DNA of 8,603 nt from Ignavibacteriaceae bacterium (GCA_013388525.1 JACAFA010000274.1:1-8603), one strand, 5' to 3'. Shown: positions 1 through 6,216, counted from the first letter of the stretch. Notes: generated by a model not told the origin, from the sequence alone. A program made the numbers and translations.

Positions 1-321
1 TACGATCTGGTCAAATATAGAACAGATAATAAAATCATAAATACAGCCATATTGAGACTTGAACAATTTTATCCGTACGCTTCTAAGAAGATTAAGAAAT
101 TAATTGGTAAATATCCTTCAGTTAAAAAAGTAAAGTGGGTTCAGGAAGAACCGAAGAATATGGGTGCCTGGAATTTTTTATATCAAAGGCTCAGAAATGA
201 TTTATCGAAAAATTGTGAACTTGATTACTCAGGTAGACCTGAAAGTGCCAGTCCAGCAGTTGGTTCCTATAAAATATCTATGCAGCAGCAAAAGCATTTA
301 GTTAAAGATGCTTTTAATTGA
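1..321 (+). CDS. sucA: 2-oxoglutarate dehydrogenase E1 / multifunctional 2-oxoglutarate decarboxylase, C-terminal fragment
   Basis: The frame is open from the left edge and codes the last 106 residues of the thiamine-diphosphate E1 component that decarboxylates 2-oxoglutarate in the TCA cycle. Family landmarks are visible in order: YDLVKYR at the very start, RLEQFYPYA (about residues 19-27), WVQEEPKNMGAW (about 46-57), and YSGRPESASPAVGS followed by a QQQKHLVKDAF tail, which is the usual end of these enzymes. The upstream part, including the diphosphate-binding core, is outside the window, so a plain SucA cannot be told from the larger multifunctional Kgd-type protein; the sucA symbol is therefore provisional. 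The gene ends in TGA and converges on the next gene with only 10 bp between the two stop codons and no terminator hairpin in the gap. Confidence 0.93.
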   Translation, partial: YDLVKYRTDNKIINTAILRLEQFYPYASKKIKKLIGKYPSVKKVKWVQEEPKNMGAWNFLYQRLRNDLSKNCELDYSGRPESASPAVGSYKISMQQQKHLVKDAFN

Positions 322-331
322 AAACAATTAA

Positions 332-907
332 TCAAACAGATTGTGGTATATGAAATTTGACTTCACTCACTATTTCTCCATCTGAATAGTGAATCATTAA
401 ATTCAGATTTCCTTTCTCATCGTACTTTATCCATATCCCTTCAGGTTTTCCTAACAAATAATTACCTTCACTTTTTACCTGACCGTTTTTGTAAAACCAT
501 CTCCAGTTTCCATGAGGTTTATCATCTTTAAAGCTACCAATGGATTCTAAAAGTCCGTTATCATAAAAATACTTCCACGTACCTACGTTCTTATTATTTT
601 CTACATAACCGGAAACAGTAAAATTTCCGTGAAGATTGCTAATGGAAAACTGACCATTCTTTAATCCATTCACTACTTCATAAGCAATTATTTTATTCTC
701 AATTGTATCAAGTACCTGACCTGTGTAAGGTGAATTTTCTCCTCTCTTAAAGATAAGTCCATCATGGACATAAATATGAAAAGATTTGGCATCTGTTGAA
801 GGTATTTTACTGATAAGAGGAACACTAACAACTACAGCCGAAATGAAAATGACCGACATCAAAATAAAAATAATTAGTACTTTGTAACCCTTAGAAGCAT
901 CTTCCAT
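332..907 (-). CDS. Membrane-anchored MORN_2-repeat protein (YwqK-like), function unknown
   Basis: This 191-residue protein has a single hydrophobic segment near the N-terminus (about residues 8-33) and no clear cleavage site, so it is probably an inner-membrane anchor with the rest outside. Residues about 57-175 form tandem repeats of about 23 residues of the type G-x-W-x-x-(F)Y-x-x-NG-x(4)-SxG-x-(Y/F). The best units are VGTWKYFYDNGLLESIGSF, HGNWRWFYKNGQVKSEGNY and EGIWIKYDEKGNL. This is the MORN_2 pattern, often named 'toxin-antitoxin system YwqK family antitoxin' in databases, but no toxin gene lies beside it and that label should not be read as function. The start at 907 is supported by GAGGG four bases upstream (912-916 on the plus strand). 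A 20-bp dyad lies 24-43 bp upstream of the start. The exact role (surface adhesion, envelope binding) is not visible. Confidence 0.8.
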   Translation of the reverse strand: MEDASKGYKVLIIFILMSVIFISAVVVSVPLISKIPSTDAKSFHIYVHDGLIFKRGENSPYTGQVLDTIENKIIAYEVVNGLKNGQFSISNLHGNFTVSGYVENNKNVGTWKYFYDNGLLESIGSFKDDKPHGNWRWFYKNGQVKSEGNYLLGKPEGIWIKYDEKGNLNLMIHYSDGEIVSEVKFHIPQSV

Positions 908-1401
908 AACACCCTCTGATATTTAATTTTGATCAGAATTAACTCTGATCACCAGTTTATGTACACACTTGCTGTTAGAATTTTATATCTTATTTGCCCA
1001 TGAAGAGAAAACCTTCTGACTCAAGGATTATTCCACACTAAATCTCTCTTTTATTTAATCCTATTAAGGCTTTCAAAATATATTTGTTCTGATATGATAC
1101 TTTATTGGAGCTTGTTTTTTTGATAATGATACATATTATTATTGAGAGAAATTCGGATGTTAAAAAATAGCGGAATAGGATTTCCAGACAATAATAGTTG
1201 AATCTTTAATTGCTGATACTCAATAGAACTTAATAGATCTTTGGCTTCTTGTAAATATTTTTATGAAAGTTATGTTTTGATTCAATCTTTTGTAACGAAT
1301 TGGTACAACGATAATTAACAAAACTCAATTAAATCAACAAACACCTGATGGCACAGTTATTGGCAATTCAAGAAGGACTTAACTATTTCATTGAGGGCAA
1401 A
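908..1401. other. Non-coding stretch between the divergent MORN-repeat and STAS genes
   Basis: About 490 bp of AT-rich sequence between two divergent starts. Apart from the 931-950 dyad and a GATAAT hexamer at 1310-1315 that could be a -10 element for the STAS gene (no well-spaced -35 partner is visible), I see no gene, tRNA or strong repeat here. No ORF with coding character spans it on either strand. Confidence 0.6.
931..950. promoter_or_regulatory. Dyad-symmetric site upstream of the MORN-repeat gene
   Basis: GATCAGA (931-937) and TCTGATC (944-950) are perfect inverted repeats around a 6-bp AT spacer. The site ends 24 bp upstream of the minus-strand start codon at 907. A weak minus-strand promoter (TTTCTC at 1005-1010, 17-bp spacer, TATAAA at 982-987) would place the dyad in the 5' leader, so it could be an operator or a small mRNA hairpin. 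Chance is possible for a 7-bp arm. Confidence 0.3.
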
Positions 1402-1791
1402 ATGAGAGACTTCGAACTCAACACCCATTGTGGGTATTTAATCGCTACTGTAAAGTCAGAAAAAGCGACTATTCTTGAAGCTCTTGAATTCAAGAGCATT
1501 TTGGATGAAAAAATATATTCCGGTCATCATAATATAGTAATTGACCTCCAGCATTGTGAATTTATGGATTCAACTTTTATTGGTGTGCTCGTCGTAACCT
1601 GGAAAAAAGTAAAATCCAAAGGTGGTAAACTTAAACTTGTTAAACCGGGAAACTTTGCGCAGACCGTTTTTCATCTCACTGGTACAGTGGAAATTTTTGA
1701 AACCTACGATAGTGTAGAAGAGGCTTTAAGCAGTTTTATTATCCCTATTGAGGATTACTCATCAATGATCTCAAATCAAAAAATTAACTAA
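1402..1791 (+). CDS. STAS-domain anti-sigma factor antagonist (SpoIIAA/RsbV-like)
   Basis: A single STAS domain of 129 residues fills the protein. Such proteins bind a kinase-type anti-sigma factor or act in a partner-switching cascade, and are switched off by phosphorylation of a Ser/Thr in the D-S-(S/T) motif. Here the motif is FMDSTFIGVLV with D56, S57, T58, the same numbering as SpoIIAA, where Ser58 is the phosphorylated residue; the acceptor would be Thr58. The downstream GGKLKLVKPG and FHLTGTVEIFETYDSVEEAL segments are typical of the fold. I chose the start at 1402 because GAGGG lies 4 bases upstream (1393-1397) and the family normally begins a few residues before the first strand. The in-frame ATG at 1348 would add 18 residues with no ribosome-binding site. 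No anti-sigma factor, phosphatase or sigma factor gene is adjacent, so the partners are unknown. Confidence 0.88.
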   Translation: MRDFELNTHCGYLIATVKSEKATILEALEFKSILDEKIYSGHHNIVIDLQHCEFMDSTFIGVLVVTWKKVKSKGGKLKLVKPGNFAQTVFHLTGTVEIFETYDSVEEALSSFIIPIEDYSSMISNQKIN

Positions 1792-1838
1792 TAATCACAA
1801 ATTACATTTACACTAAATCTTCGAGCAAATATTCCTTC

Positions 1839-1884
1839 AACTTATTCTAGTTTGTCCCTTTAAATCGGACTTTAAGAATAAGTT
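1839..1884 (+). terminator. Probable terminator/hairpin after the STAS gene
   Basis: AACTTATTCT (1839-1848) and AGAATAAGTT (1875-1884) form a perfect 10-bp stem, and the loop contains a second short pairing, GTCC (1854-1857) with GGAC (1867-1870). A short T run follows at 1887-1890. It starts 47 bp after the STAS stop codon. The stem is AT-rich and the T run is only four bases, so this is a weak terminator or an mRNA 3'-end structure. Confidence 0.4.
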
Positions 1885-2060
1885 AATTTTCTTGATAGAA
1901 ATCTTTATAATGTTCTATTCTGATTATCTTAAGGTGAAGGCAGACGAAAAGAAAATAATTTGAACCCTCCTAAGATTCTCTCATACCGAGAAGTAGATAA
2001 AAGGTCATAATAGCAACGACGGAAAAGATTATTATTCCTGTAAGCATAGTAATATCAATA

Positions 2061-2279
2061 ATGAAAAAAATTTTTCTGGTTTTTAATGTTCATAGATGGA
2101 TTATTTTGCCCTCAATCCAGCTATGATTATGAAAGTTATAAATATACAAGACAATCATCGTGCCCCAATTAAATTGCTGAGGATTGCTTCTATTTCAAGA
2201 ATTCAGTAGCACAAAAAAATTGGATTCCATTCTGAAACAAAGCAGATTATAAATTATCTAAATTGAAACAAAAAAGTCC
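2061..2279 (+). pseudogene. Possible remnant of a small secreted-protein gene (very tentative)
   Basis: ATG at 2061 opens MKKIFLVFNVHRW, a signal-peptide-like start that stops after 21 codons. A single frame change near 2090 would continue it as DGLFCPQSSYDYESYKYT, which resembles the end of a signal peptide plus mature protein. Reading on in that frame meets stop codons, the first after about 37 codons in total. It also overlaps the 2091-2125 hairpin. No family is recognised, and short AT-rich sequence readily produces such frames by chance. Confidence 0.15.
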
Positions 2280-2363
2280 ATGAATAAGATTTGAGATCAA
2301 AGATAAAAGTGTTATTTTTCAAATAAGTCATCTTACTTGCTGAGTAAATAAAATAAAAATTAA

Positions 2364-2436
2364 GCGGGCGTAACTCAGTTGGTAGAGTGTCAGCTTCCCA
2401 AGCTGGATGTCGCGGGTTCGAACCCCGTCGCCCGCT
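2364..2436 (+). tRNA. tRNA-Gly (anticodon CCC)
   Basis: A full cloverleaf is visible: acceptor GCGGGCG (2364-2370) pairs with CGCCCGC (2429-2435), the anticodon stem TCAGC/GCTGG closes the loop TTCCCAA with anticodon CCC at 2397-2399, and the T loop is TTCGAAC. It reads GGG codons. The discriminator is T (2436), as in many tRNA-Gly, and the 3' CCA is not encoded. TAAAAT at 2349-2354 is a plausible -10 element. Confidence 0.97.
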
Positions 2437-2499
2437 CTCAATTCTATTTAATATTTGCTTTTTTAACTTAATAGGTTCATATTTGTGCCCTCAAATAAT

Positions 2500-2574
2500 G
2501 GGAGCTTAGCTCAGCTGGTTCAGAGCACCTGCCTTACAAGCAGGGGGTCAAAGGTTCGAATCCTTTAGCTCCCA
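2500..2574 (+). tRNA. tRNA-Val (anticodon UAC)
   Basis: Acceptor GGGAGCT (2500-2506) pairs with AGCTCCC (2567-2573). The anticodon stem CCTGC/GCAGG closes CTTACAA with anticodon TAC at 2535-2537, and the T arm is AAAGG-TTCGAAT-CCTTT. It reads GUA and related Val codons. The discriminator is A (2574), and CCA is not encoded. It lies 63 bp downstream of tRNA-Gly on the same strand; the two may be cotranscribed. Confidence 0.97.
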
Positions 2575-2877
2575 CAATTTTTCAATCTTCTATCTTAATC
2601 TTCAATTTTTCAACTATAGCTTCAACTAAGAATTTTATTGAGCTCATATAATCAACCTCTGTAACTCAGATTTTTTTATGATTGGTCAATGGTTCTGCCA
2701 AAGGCATTCCCCTTTTAGAAGAATCCTTCAGCTTCCACAAATTTTTTATTTATCAATTCTGGTTTTAATTCTAAAAATAGTTTTCATCATAAAATTTCTC
2801 TATGGATTAATCTTGCTAAACGAAATTATAGAAGTTAATTTTGAAAGGAATAAATTTTGAATTTGGAATTTCATTTT
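2575..2877. other. Spacer between the two tRNA-Val genes
   Basis: About 300 bp of very AT-rich sequence between tRNA-Val(UAC) and tRNA-Val(CAC). The only structure I see is the tRNA-Val-like 3' end at 2721-2740. An open frame at 2678-2860 (60 codons) has no ribosome-binding site, overlaps that tRNA-like remnant, and reads as low-complexity hydrophobic sequence typical of AT-rich non-coding DNA, so I do not call it a gene. Confidence 0.6.
2721..2740 (+). pseudogene. Degenerate tRNA-Val 3' end
   Basis: Positions 2721-2740 match the last 17 bases of tRNA-Val(UAC) plus 3 flanking bases (2558-2577) at 18 of 20 positions, and a T-rich tail follows in both places. The upstream part (about 2678-2720) no longer folds as a tRNA, although TGCC-AAA-GGCA at about 2697-2706 could be a collapsed stem. 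It is probably the relic of a tandem tRNA copy that decayed; a partial duplication of the tRNA 3' end is the alternative. Confidence 0.45.
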
Positions 2878-2954
2878 GGGTGCTTGGCTCAGTTGGTTAG
2901 AGCGCTTGCCTCACACGCAGGAGGTCAGTGGTTCAAATCCACTAGCACCCACCA
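2878..2954 (+). tRNA. tRNA-Val (anticodon CAC), CCA encoded
   Basis: Acceptor GGGTGCT (2878-2884) pairs with AGCACCC (2944-2950). The anticodon stem CTTGC/GCAGG closes CTCACAC with anticodon CAC at 2912-2914, and the T loop is TTCAAAT. It reads GUG codons, complementing the neighbouring UAC isoacceptor. The discriminator is A (2951), followed by an encoded CCA at 2952-2954; the other three tRNAs here lack it. It converges on the outer-membrane gene whose stop is 34 bp away. Confidence 0.97.
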
Positions 2955-2988
2955 TCAAAAAACTTATTAAGTAGCTTTCTTGCAGCAG

Positions 2989-4668
2989 TTAGTAATTTAA
3001 AGTGAACTTTAAAAGACCGTAACTTTGTTTTGCTATACTTCCTTCAGTTAGATTCTTTTCCTGATTGTAATTATAAATTATATCGAATACAAAATCTCTG
3101 ATGGGTTCAACCCTTACATCTATTTGGAAAATATTATTATTAAATCTTACTCCATCTAAAAAATATGCATTCTCATTCTCAGGTTCAGTTCCGTGAGAAA
3201 TATTCAAATCACCCCCAACATTTTTAACAAGATTTCCCATTTCGTCATATACATTCTCTCCTCTGCGAATGAAATGGTAATCCAAAGTAAGTCTGATCCA
3301 GTCAGTAAGATTATAAGCAATTCTGCTAAATATTTCATCAGCATTTGGTCCTATTAGATGACCGAGATTAGTTCCCCAGGCGCTGTAGGTATTTTTAGCA
3401 TCAATATGTGAATAAACGTAAGGTCGAATTTTAGTGTACTCGAAGATCAATGAAAAGTTATTCAGTGTAAATGGTTCGTACCAAAAAGCACCTAATTGAT
3501 AAGCAGTTTTGTTTTTATAAATGTCAAGGTTTTGAAGATTGGATAGAATATTTTCATCAAGAAAAAAAGTCGCTTGCAATTCTAAATTCGGAATGAAGCT
3601 GGTCTGTAAATCAAAATACAAATTTGCATTATCTCTATCCTGAATGGATTCTTCAACAAATTTGTAAAATCCGAGAGGTGAGAGATAACCTAGTTCAATT
3701 CCTCTACCCGAATAAACAATGTTTTCACCAATACCAACATCAAATAAATTTTCAAATGATAATTTAAGTCGATTGAAAGCCCAGTATTTTGTATATCTTT
3801 CATCCATATCGTATGAGAAATCTCCGACAGTGGATCCATGAATTGATGTGAAATTCACAATACCATAATTAAAATCAAACTCTATAAAATCAAGTGGGGG
3901 ATTGTCTCCTGATAAAATTAATTTACTTCCATAACCATAACCTGCGGTTTTATATTCTCTTCCCAGTTGAATAGAAAGGTGAATATCTTCTTCCGGTTCT
4001 GTGTAGTATTTAAGATAACCTTCTGTAAATTCATAGTTAGCAATGTTTTCTGAATTTTCAACCCATTTAAAACTCTGAAGAACTCTTGGCTCAATCAATT
4101 CTGCTACTTGCCTGTCGCCTGCTGATCCACCTTTGGTTACTGTTAAATTATAACCCAGATGATTAAAAACAGTTCCGTGAATTCTGAAACCTACATCAAA
4201 GAGATGAGCATTATTGACATACGGTTCAAACTGCTGACCGAAATAGTAATGTCCAAGTAAATCAACAAAAACATTAGCGTTCTTTTCATAATAAGCGTAT
4301 AAATATTTCACTTTATTGGAGAATGATTCAGATAAGCTAGTACCAAAGTTCTTTTCGGGATGAAAAAAGTAAGTGGTGTTTTCCGGATCGATAAATTCAT
4401 AAAACTCTGCTTTATAACGATTTAATAAATCTTTTTCCGTATTACTTAATTCAGTAAGTTTTTCTTCAACTCTAATCAGATATTCCTTCACCTGTTCTCT
4501 TGATAAATTAGGAACATCTTCACTTATGTAAGGAATTATATTCTTCACTTTCATTTCTTTAAAGAATGTATAAACGGGATGATTCAGTGGTACGTTATCC
4601 ACTTGCGGGATAGTATTTGAACTAAGTAATAGGAATACAAAAATTGATTGTCTTAAAGCTGTTTTCAT
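2989..4668 (-). CDS. Outer-membrane beta-barrel protein, capsule-assembly Wzi-like
   Basis: This 559-residue protein begins with a signal peptide (about residues 1-22). Residues about 25-90 form a helical N-terminal region starting VPLNHPVYTFFKEM and containing LSREQVKEYL, resembling a short SLH-like segment common on Bacteroidota/Chlorobiota barrels. The rest alternates short hydrophobic and aromatic strands with polar turns, as in a barrel. The segment GRE (236-238) followed by GYGYGSKLILSGDNPPLD (about 243-260) is reminiscent of Wzi-family capsule-anchoring proteins (PF14052), which bind surface polysaccharide. The protein ends LLKFTLNY, with an aromatic last residue as expected for outer-membrane insertion by the Bam complex. 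No capsule synthesis genes are adjacent, so the ligand is unknown. There is no ribosome-binding site, and the start codon lies in an 11-bp inverted repeat (4663-4703). The barrel assignment is firm; the Wzi label is moderate. Confidence 0.8.
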   Translation of the reverse strand: MKTALRQSIFVFLLLSSNTIPQVDNVPLNHPVYTFFKEMKVKNIIPYISEDVPNLSREQVKEYLIRVEEKLTELSNTEKDLLNRYKAEFYEFIDPENTTYFFHPEKNFGTSLSESFSNKVKYLYAYYEKNANVFVDLLGHYYFGQQFEPYVNNAHLFDVGFRIHGTVFNHLGYNLTVTKGGSAGDRQVAELIEPRVLQSFKWVENSENIANYEFTEGYLKYYTEPEEDIHLSIQLGREYKTAGYGYGSKLILSGDNPPLDFIEFDFNYGIVNFTSIHGSTVGDFSYDMDERYTKYWAFNRLKLSFENLFDVGIGENIVYSGRGIELGYLSPLGFYKFVEESIQDRDNANLYFDLQTSFIPNLELQATFFLDENILSNLQNLDIYKNKTAYQLGAFWYEPFTLNNFSLIFEYTKIRPYVYSHIDAKNTYSAWGTNLGHLIGPNADEIFSRIAYNLTDWIRLTLDYHFIRRGENVYDEMGNLVKNVGGDLNISHGTEPENENAYFLDGVRFNNNIFQIDVRVEPIRDFVFDIIYNYNQEKNLTEGSIAKQSYGLLKFTLNY

Positions 4669-4703
4669 ATCAACTAATTACTGATTAAAATATTGATATG
4701 AAA
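4663..4703 (-). promoter_or_regulatory. Start-codon-sequestering hairpin in the leader of the outer-membrane gene
   Basis: On the minus-strand transcript TTTCATATCAA (4703 down to 4693) and TTGATATGAAA (4673 down to 4663) are perfect 11-bp complements separated by 19 nt. The second arm contains the ATG start codon (4668-4666). If it folds, the stem would hide the start codon. The AT-rich stem would be only moderately stable, consistent with a temperature- or factor-dependent switch, or with coincidence in AT-rich DNA. Confidence 0.4.
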
Positions 4704-4796
4704 TATAGTAATTGAAGATTTGATTAAGTAACTGATGATTATTTTTAAAACTTTAGCAGATTTATTTCAAAAAAAATCCTCCCAGGAGAAAACTTT

Positions 4797-4860
4797 ATTT
4801 TTGCGGGGCCGACCAATCTCATTTCATTCACTGAGGCAAGCGAGACTTAAACTCATATGC
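4797..4860 (-). pseudogene. Broken copy of the tRNA-Asp 3' end
   Basis: On the minus strand, TCGGCCCCGCAAAA (copy at about 4799-4812) matches the acceptor 3' side and tail of intact tRNA-Asp 104 bp away. A second block, GAGTTTAAGTCTCG (about 4841-4854), matches the T arm GAGTTCGAGTCTCG at 12 of 14 bases. About 28 foreign bases separate the two blocks, and the 5' half of the tRNA is absent. It sits just beyond the tRNA-Asp terminator. The forward-strand open frame at 4735-4944, ending in RRDSNSRPPA, is an artefact of reading these tRNA sequences in antisense. Confidence 0.55.
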
Positions 4861-4867
4861 TATTACA

Positions 4868-4903
4868 AAATAAAAAATCCCCACAAGGGGGATTATTTTA
4901 TTT
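4868..4903 (-). terminator. Intrinsic terminator of tRNA-Asp
   Basis: Directly after the tRNA-Asp 3' end, AAATAAAATAATCCCC and GGGGATTTTTTATTT (minus-strand reading) form a stem with one bulge and a small loop. The lower part doubles as a T-rich tract. The structure is nearly symmetrical and could also work for forward transcripts. Confidence 0.7.
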
Positions 4904-4905
4904 TG

Positions 4906-4980
4906 CGGGGCCGACGAGACTCGAACTCGCGACCTCCTGCGTGACAGGCAGGCGTTCTAACCAAGCTGAACTACGACCCC
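4906..4980 (-). tRNA. tRNA-Asp (anticodon GUC)
   Basis: On the minus strand, acceptor GGGGTCG (4980-4974) pairs with CGGCCCC (4913-4907), including one T-G pair. The anticodon stem CCTGC/GCAGG closes CTGTCAC with anticodon GTC, and the T loop is TTCGAGT. The discriminator is G (4906), an identity base of tRNA-Asp, and the genome continues CA rather than CCA. It lies 120 bp downstream of pfkA on the same strand, but the pfkA terminator at 5030-5059 separates them, so it probably has its own promoter. Confidence 0.97.
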
Positions 4981-5015
4981 GTTATTAAAATATCAAATAA
5001 CAAAAGACAAATTTC

Positions 5016-5029
5016 AAACAATATTGTTT
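5016..5029. promoter_or_regulatory. 14-bp perfect palindrome upstream of tRNA-Asp
   Basis: AAACAATATTGTTT is a perfect palindrome 36-49 bp upstream of the tRNA-Asp 5' end and just below the pfkA terminator. The minus-strand TTGTTT half is a possible -35-like element. It may be a binding site or part of the tRNA promoter; AT-rich chance is not excluded. Confidence 0.25.
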
Positions 5030-5059
5030 AAAAAAAGCAGCCCAAATATATAGGCTTGC
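5030..5059 (-). terminator. Intrinsic terminator of the rnhC-pfkA unit
   Basis: On the minus strand GCAAGCC and GGCTGC form a 6-bp stem with one bulged A, followed at once by seven T residues (5036-5030). It begins 41 bp after the pfkA stop codon, the expected place for the end of the rnhC-pfkA transcript. Confidence 0.65.
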
Positions 5060-5099
5060 CTCTCTAAAATCAATAATAAATTTAAAATGTTTAACGCAA

Positions 5100-6200
5100 T
5101 TATTCGTCTCCGAAACTTATACCAACAGCTCTGGCAGTAAGTACTGCCTGATTGTTTGGCTTAACCAATTTTTGCTTTGATATAGCATCGACAATATTAA
5201 CCTCAGCGATTTCACTACCTTTTAAAGCTGCCATTTTTCCAAATTTTTTCTTAGCTGCCAAGCTTATTGCAAAAGCACCAAACTTTGTAGCTAATATTCT
5301 GTCGTATGGAGTCGGACTTCCGCCTCTTTGAAGATGACCTAATACAGTTACACGTGTTTCTCTGCCTGTATTCTTTTCAATATTATCTGCAACAACTTTT
5401 CCTATTCCACCAAGACGGATAGGATCAGTTCTTTTAATGTCGGTTCCGGTAGTTACTAAATCCCCACCGATGGGTTTTGCTCCTTCAGCAACACATACCA
5501 GACTAAATCTTTTTCCTTTCAATTCTCTTTTATGAATTTTATCATAAACACTTTCCCATGAAAATGGAATTTCAGGAATCAGAATCAGATCAGCACCACC
5601 GGCTAATCCTCCGTGTAGAGCAATCCAACCGGCATATCTTCCCATAACTTCCAGAACAATTACCCGATGATGTGAAGAAGCAGTTGTGTGTAAACGATCA
5701 AGTGCCATGGATACAACATATACTGCCGAATCATGACCGAAAGTTACATCTGTAGCATCCAGGTCGTTATCAATCGTTTTTGGAACACCAACAATATTGA
5801 TTCCCATATCCATAAGCTTTTTACAAATATGCATAGTTCCATCACCACCAATTGCAATGACGGCATCAAGATCTAACACTTTGTAATTTCGCAAAACATT
5901 TTGTGATTTGTCAACGATATCTATCTTGCCATCTTTTTCTACAGGCCAGTGGAAAGGATCACCTTTATTTGATGATCCGAGAATTGTTCCTCCACGGGAT
6001 AGAATTCCGGAAACATCTTCATTTCTTAGTTCTATTGTTTTGCCTTCCACGAATCCTTCAAAACCGTCAAGTATTCCGAAAACAGTCATTCCATTGTCCA
6101 GAGCAGGTTTTGTTACGCCACGAATTACTGCATTTAATCCGGGACAATCACCACCACCGGTAAGTATTCCTATTTTTCTTACTTCATGATTATTCGCCAT
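5100..6200 (-). CDS. pfkA: 6-phosphofructokinase (group III type, probably ATP-dependent)
   Basis: Phosphorylates fructose 6-phosphate to fructose 1,6-bisphosphate in cytosolic glycolysis. The 366-residue protein carries all family motifs: TGGGDCPGLNAVIRG (14-28), GGDGT (118-122), PKTIDND (140-146) with catalytic base D144, MGRYAGW (186-192), PEIPFSW, and the signature RVTVLGHLQRGGSPTPYDR (283-301). Phosphoryl-donor choice is tied to two positions: G121 (ATP type; PPi enzymes have Asp) and K141 (Gly in E. coli PfkA, Lys in PPi and group III enzymes). The G/K pair seen here is known from actinobacterial ATP-dependent group III enzymes, so ATP use is likely but not proven. The length is near that of group III members, longer than E. 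coli PfkA (320). The start at 6200 has AAAGGAAAA 4 bases upstream. It lies 16 bp after rnhC, so the two are probably cotranscribed. Confidence 0.97.
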   Translation of the reverse strand: MANNHEVRKIGILTGGGDCPGLNAVIRGVTKPALDNGMTVFGILDGFEGFVEGKTIELRNEDVSGILSRGGTILGSSNKGDPFHWPVEKDGKIDIVDKSQNVLRNYKVLDLDAVIAIGGDGTMHICKKLMDMGINIVGVPKTIDNDLDATDVTFGHDSAVYVVSMALDRLHTTASSHHRVIVLEVMGRYAGWIALHGGLAGGADLILIPEIPFSWESVYDKIHKRELKGKRFSLVCVAEGAKPIGGDLVTTGTDIKRTDPIRLGGIGKVVADNIEKNTGRETRVTVLGHLQRGGSPTPYDRILATKFGAFAISLAAKKKFGKMAALKGSEIAEVNIVDAISKQKLVKPNNQAVLTARAVGISFGDE

Positions 6201-6216
6201 TACTTTTCCTTTGTTA

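Larger units (their letters stand above)
1792..2363. other. Non-coding stretch between the STAS gene and the tRNA cluster
   Basis: About 570 bp without a supportable gene. It holds the 1839-1884 hairpin, a second hairpin at 2091-2125 (CATAG/CTATG outer stem, GGATT/AATCC inner stem, 11-nt loop), a possible dead ORF from 2061, and a TAAAAT hexamer at 2349-2354 placed correctly to be the -10 element of tRNA-Gly. The rest shows nothing recognisable. Confidence 0.55.

Noticed and set aside
332..907. Reading the MORN-repeat gene as an antitoxin
   Set aside because: The YwqK antitoxin label is inherited from databases; no toxin gene is adjacent and the protein is membrane-anchored.
1348..1401. 18-residue N-terminal extension of the STAS protein
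   Set aside because: No ribosome-binding site at 1348, while 1402 has GAGGG and gives the family's usual start and motif numbering.
2500..2740. Genomic island integrated at tRNA-Val
   Set aside because: The repeated 3' ends are only about 160 bp apart, with no integrase or cargo between them.
2678..2860. Forward open frame of 60 codons between the tRNA-Val genes
   Set aside because: No ribosome-binding site, overlaps a tRNA-like remnant, and is low-complexity hydrophobic translation of AT-rich DNA.
4735..4944. Forward open frame of 69 codons ending in RRDSNSRPPA
   Set aside because: It reads antisense through tRNA-Asp and its remnant; this ending is a well-known spurious product of tRNA sequence.
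4990..5015. Promoter for tRNA-Asp
   Set aside because: Several AT-rich hexamers fit loosely but none gives a convincing -35/-10 pair at proper spacing.
5903..6189. Two forward open frames opposite the N-terminal half of pfkA
   Set aside because: Antisense shadows of a strongly conserved gene; no family features or start signals.
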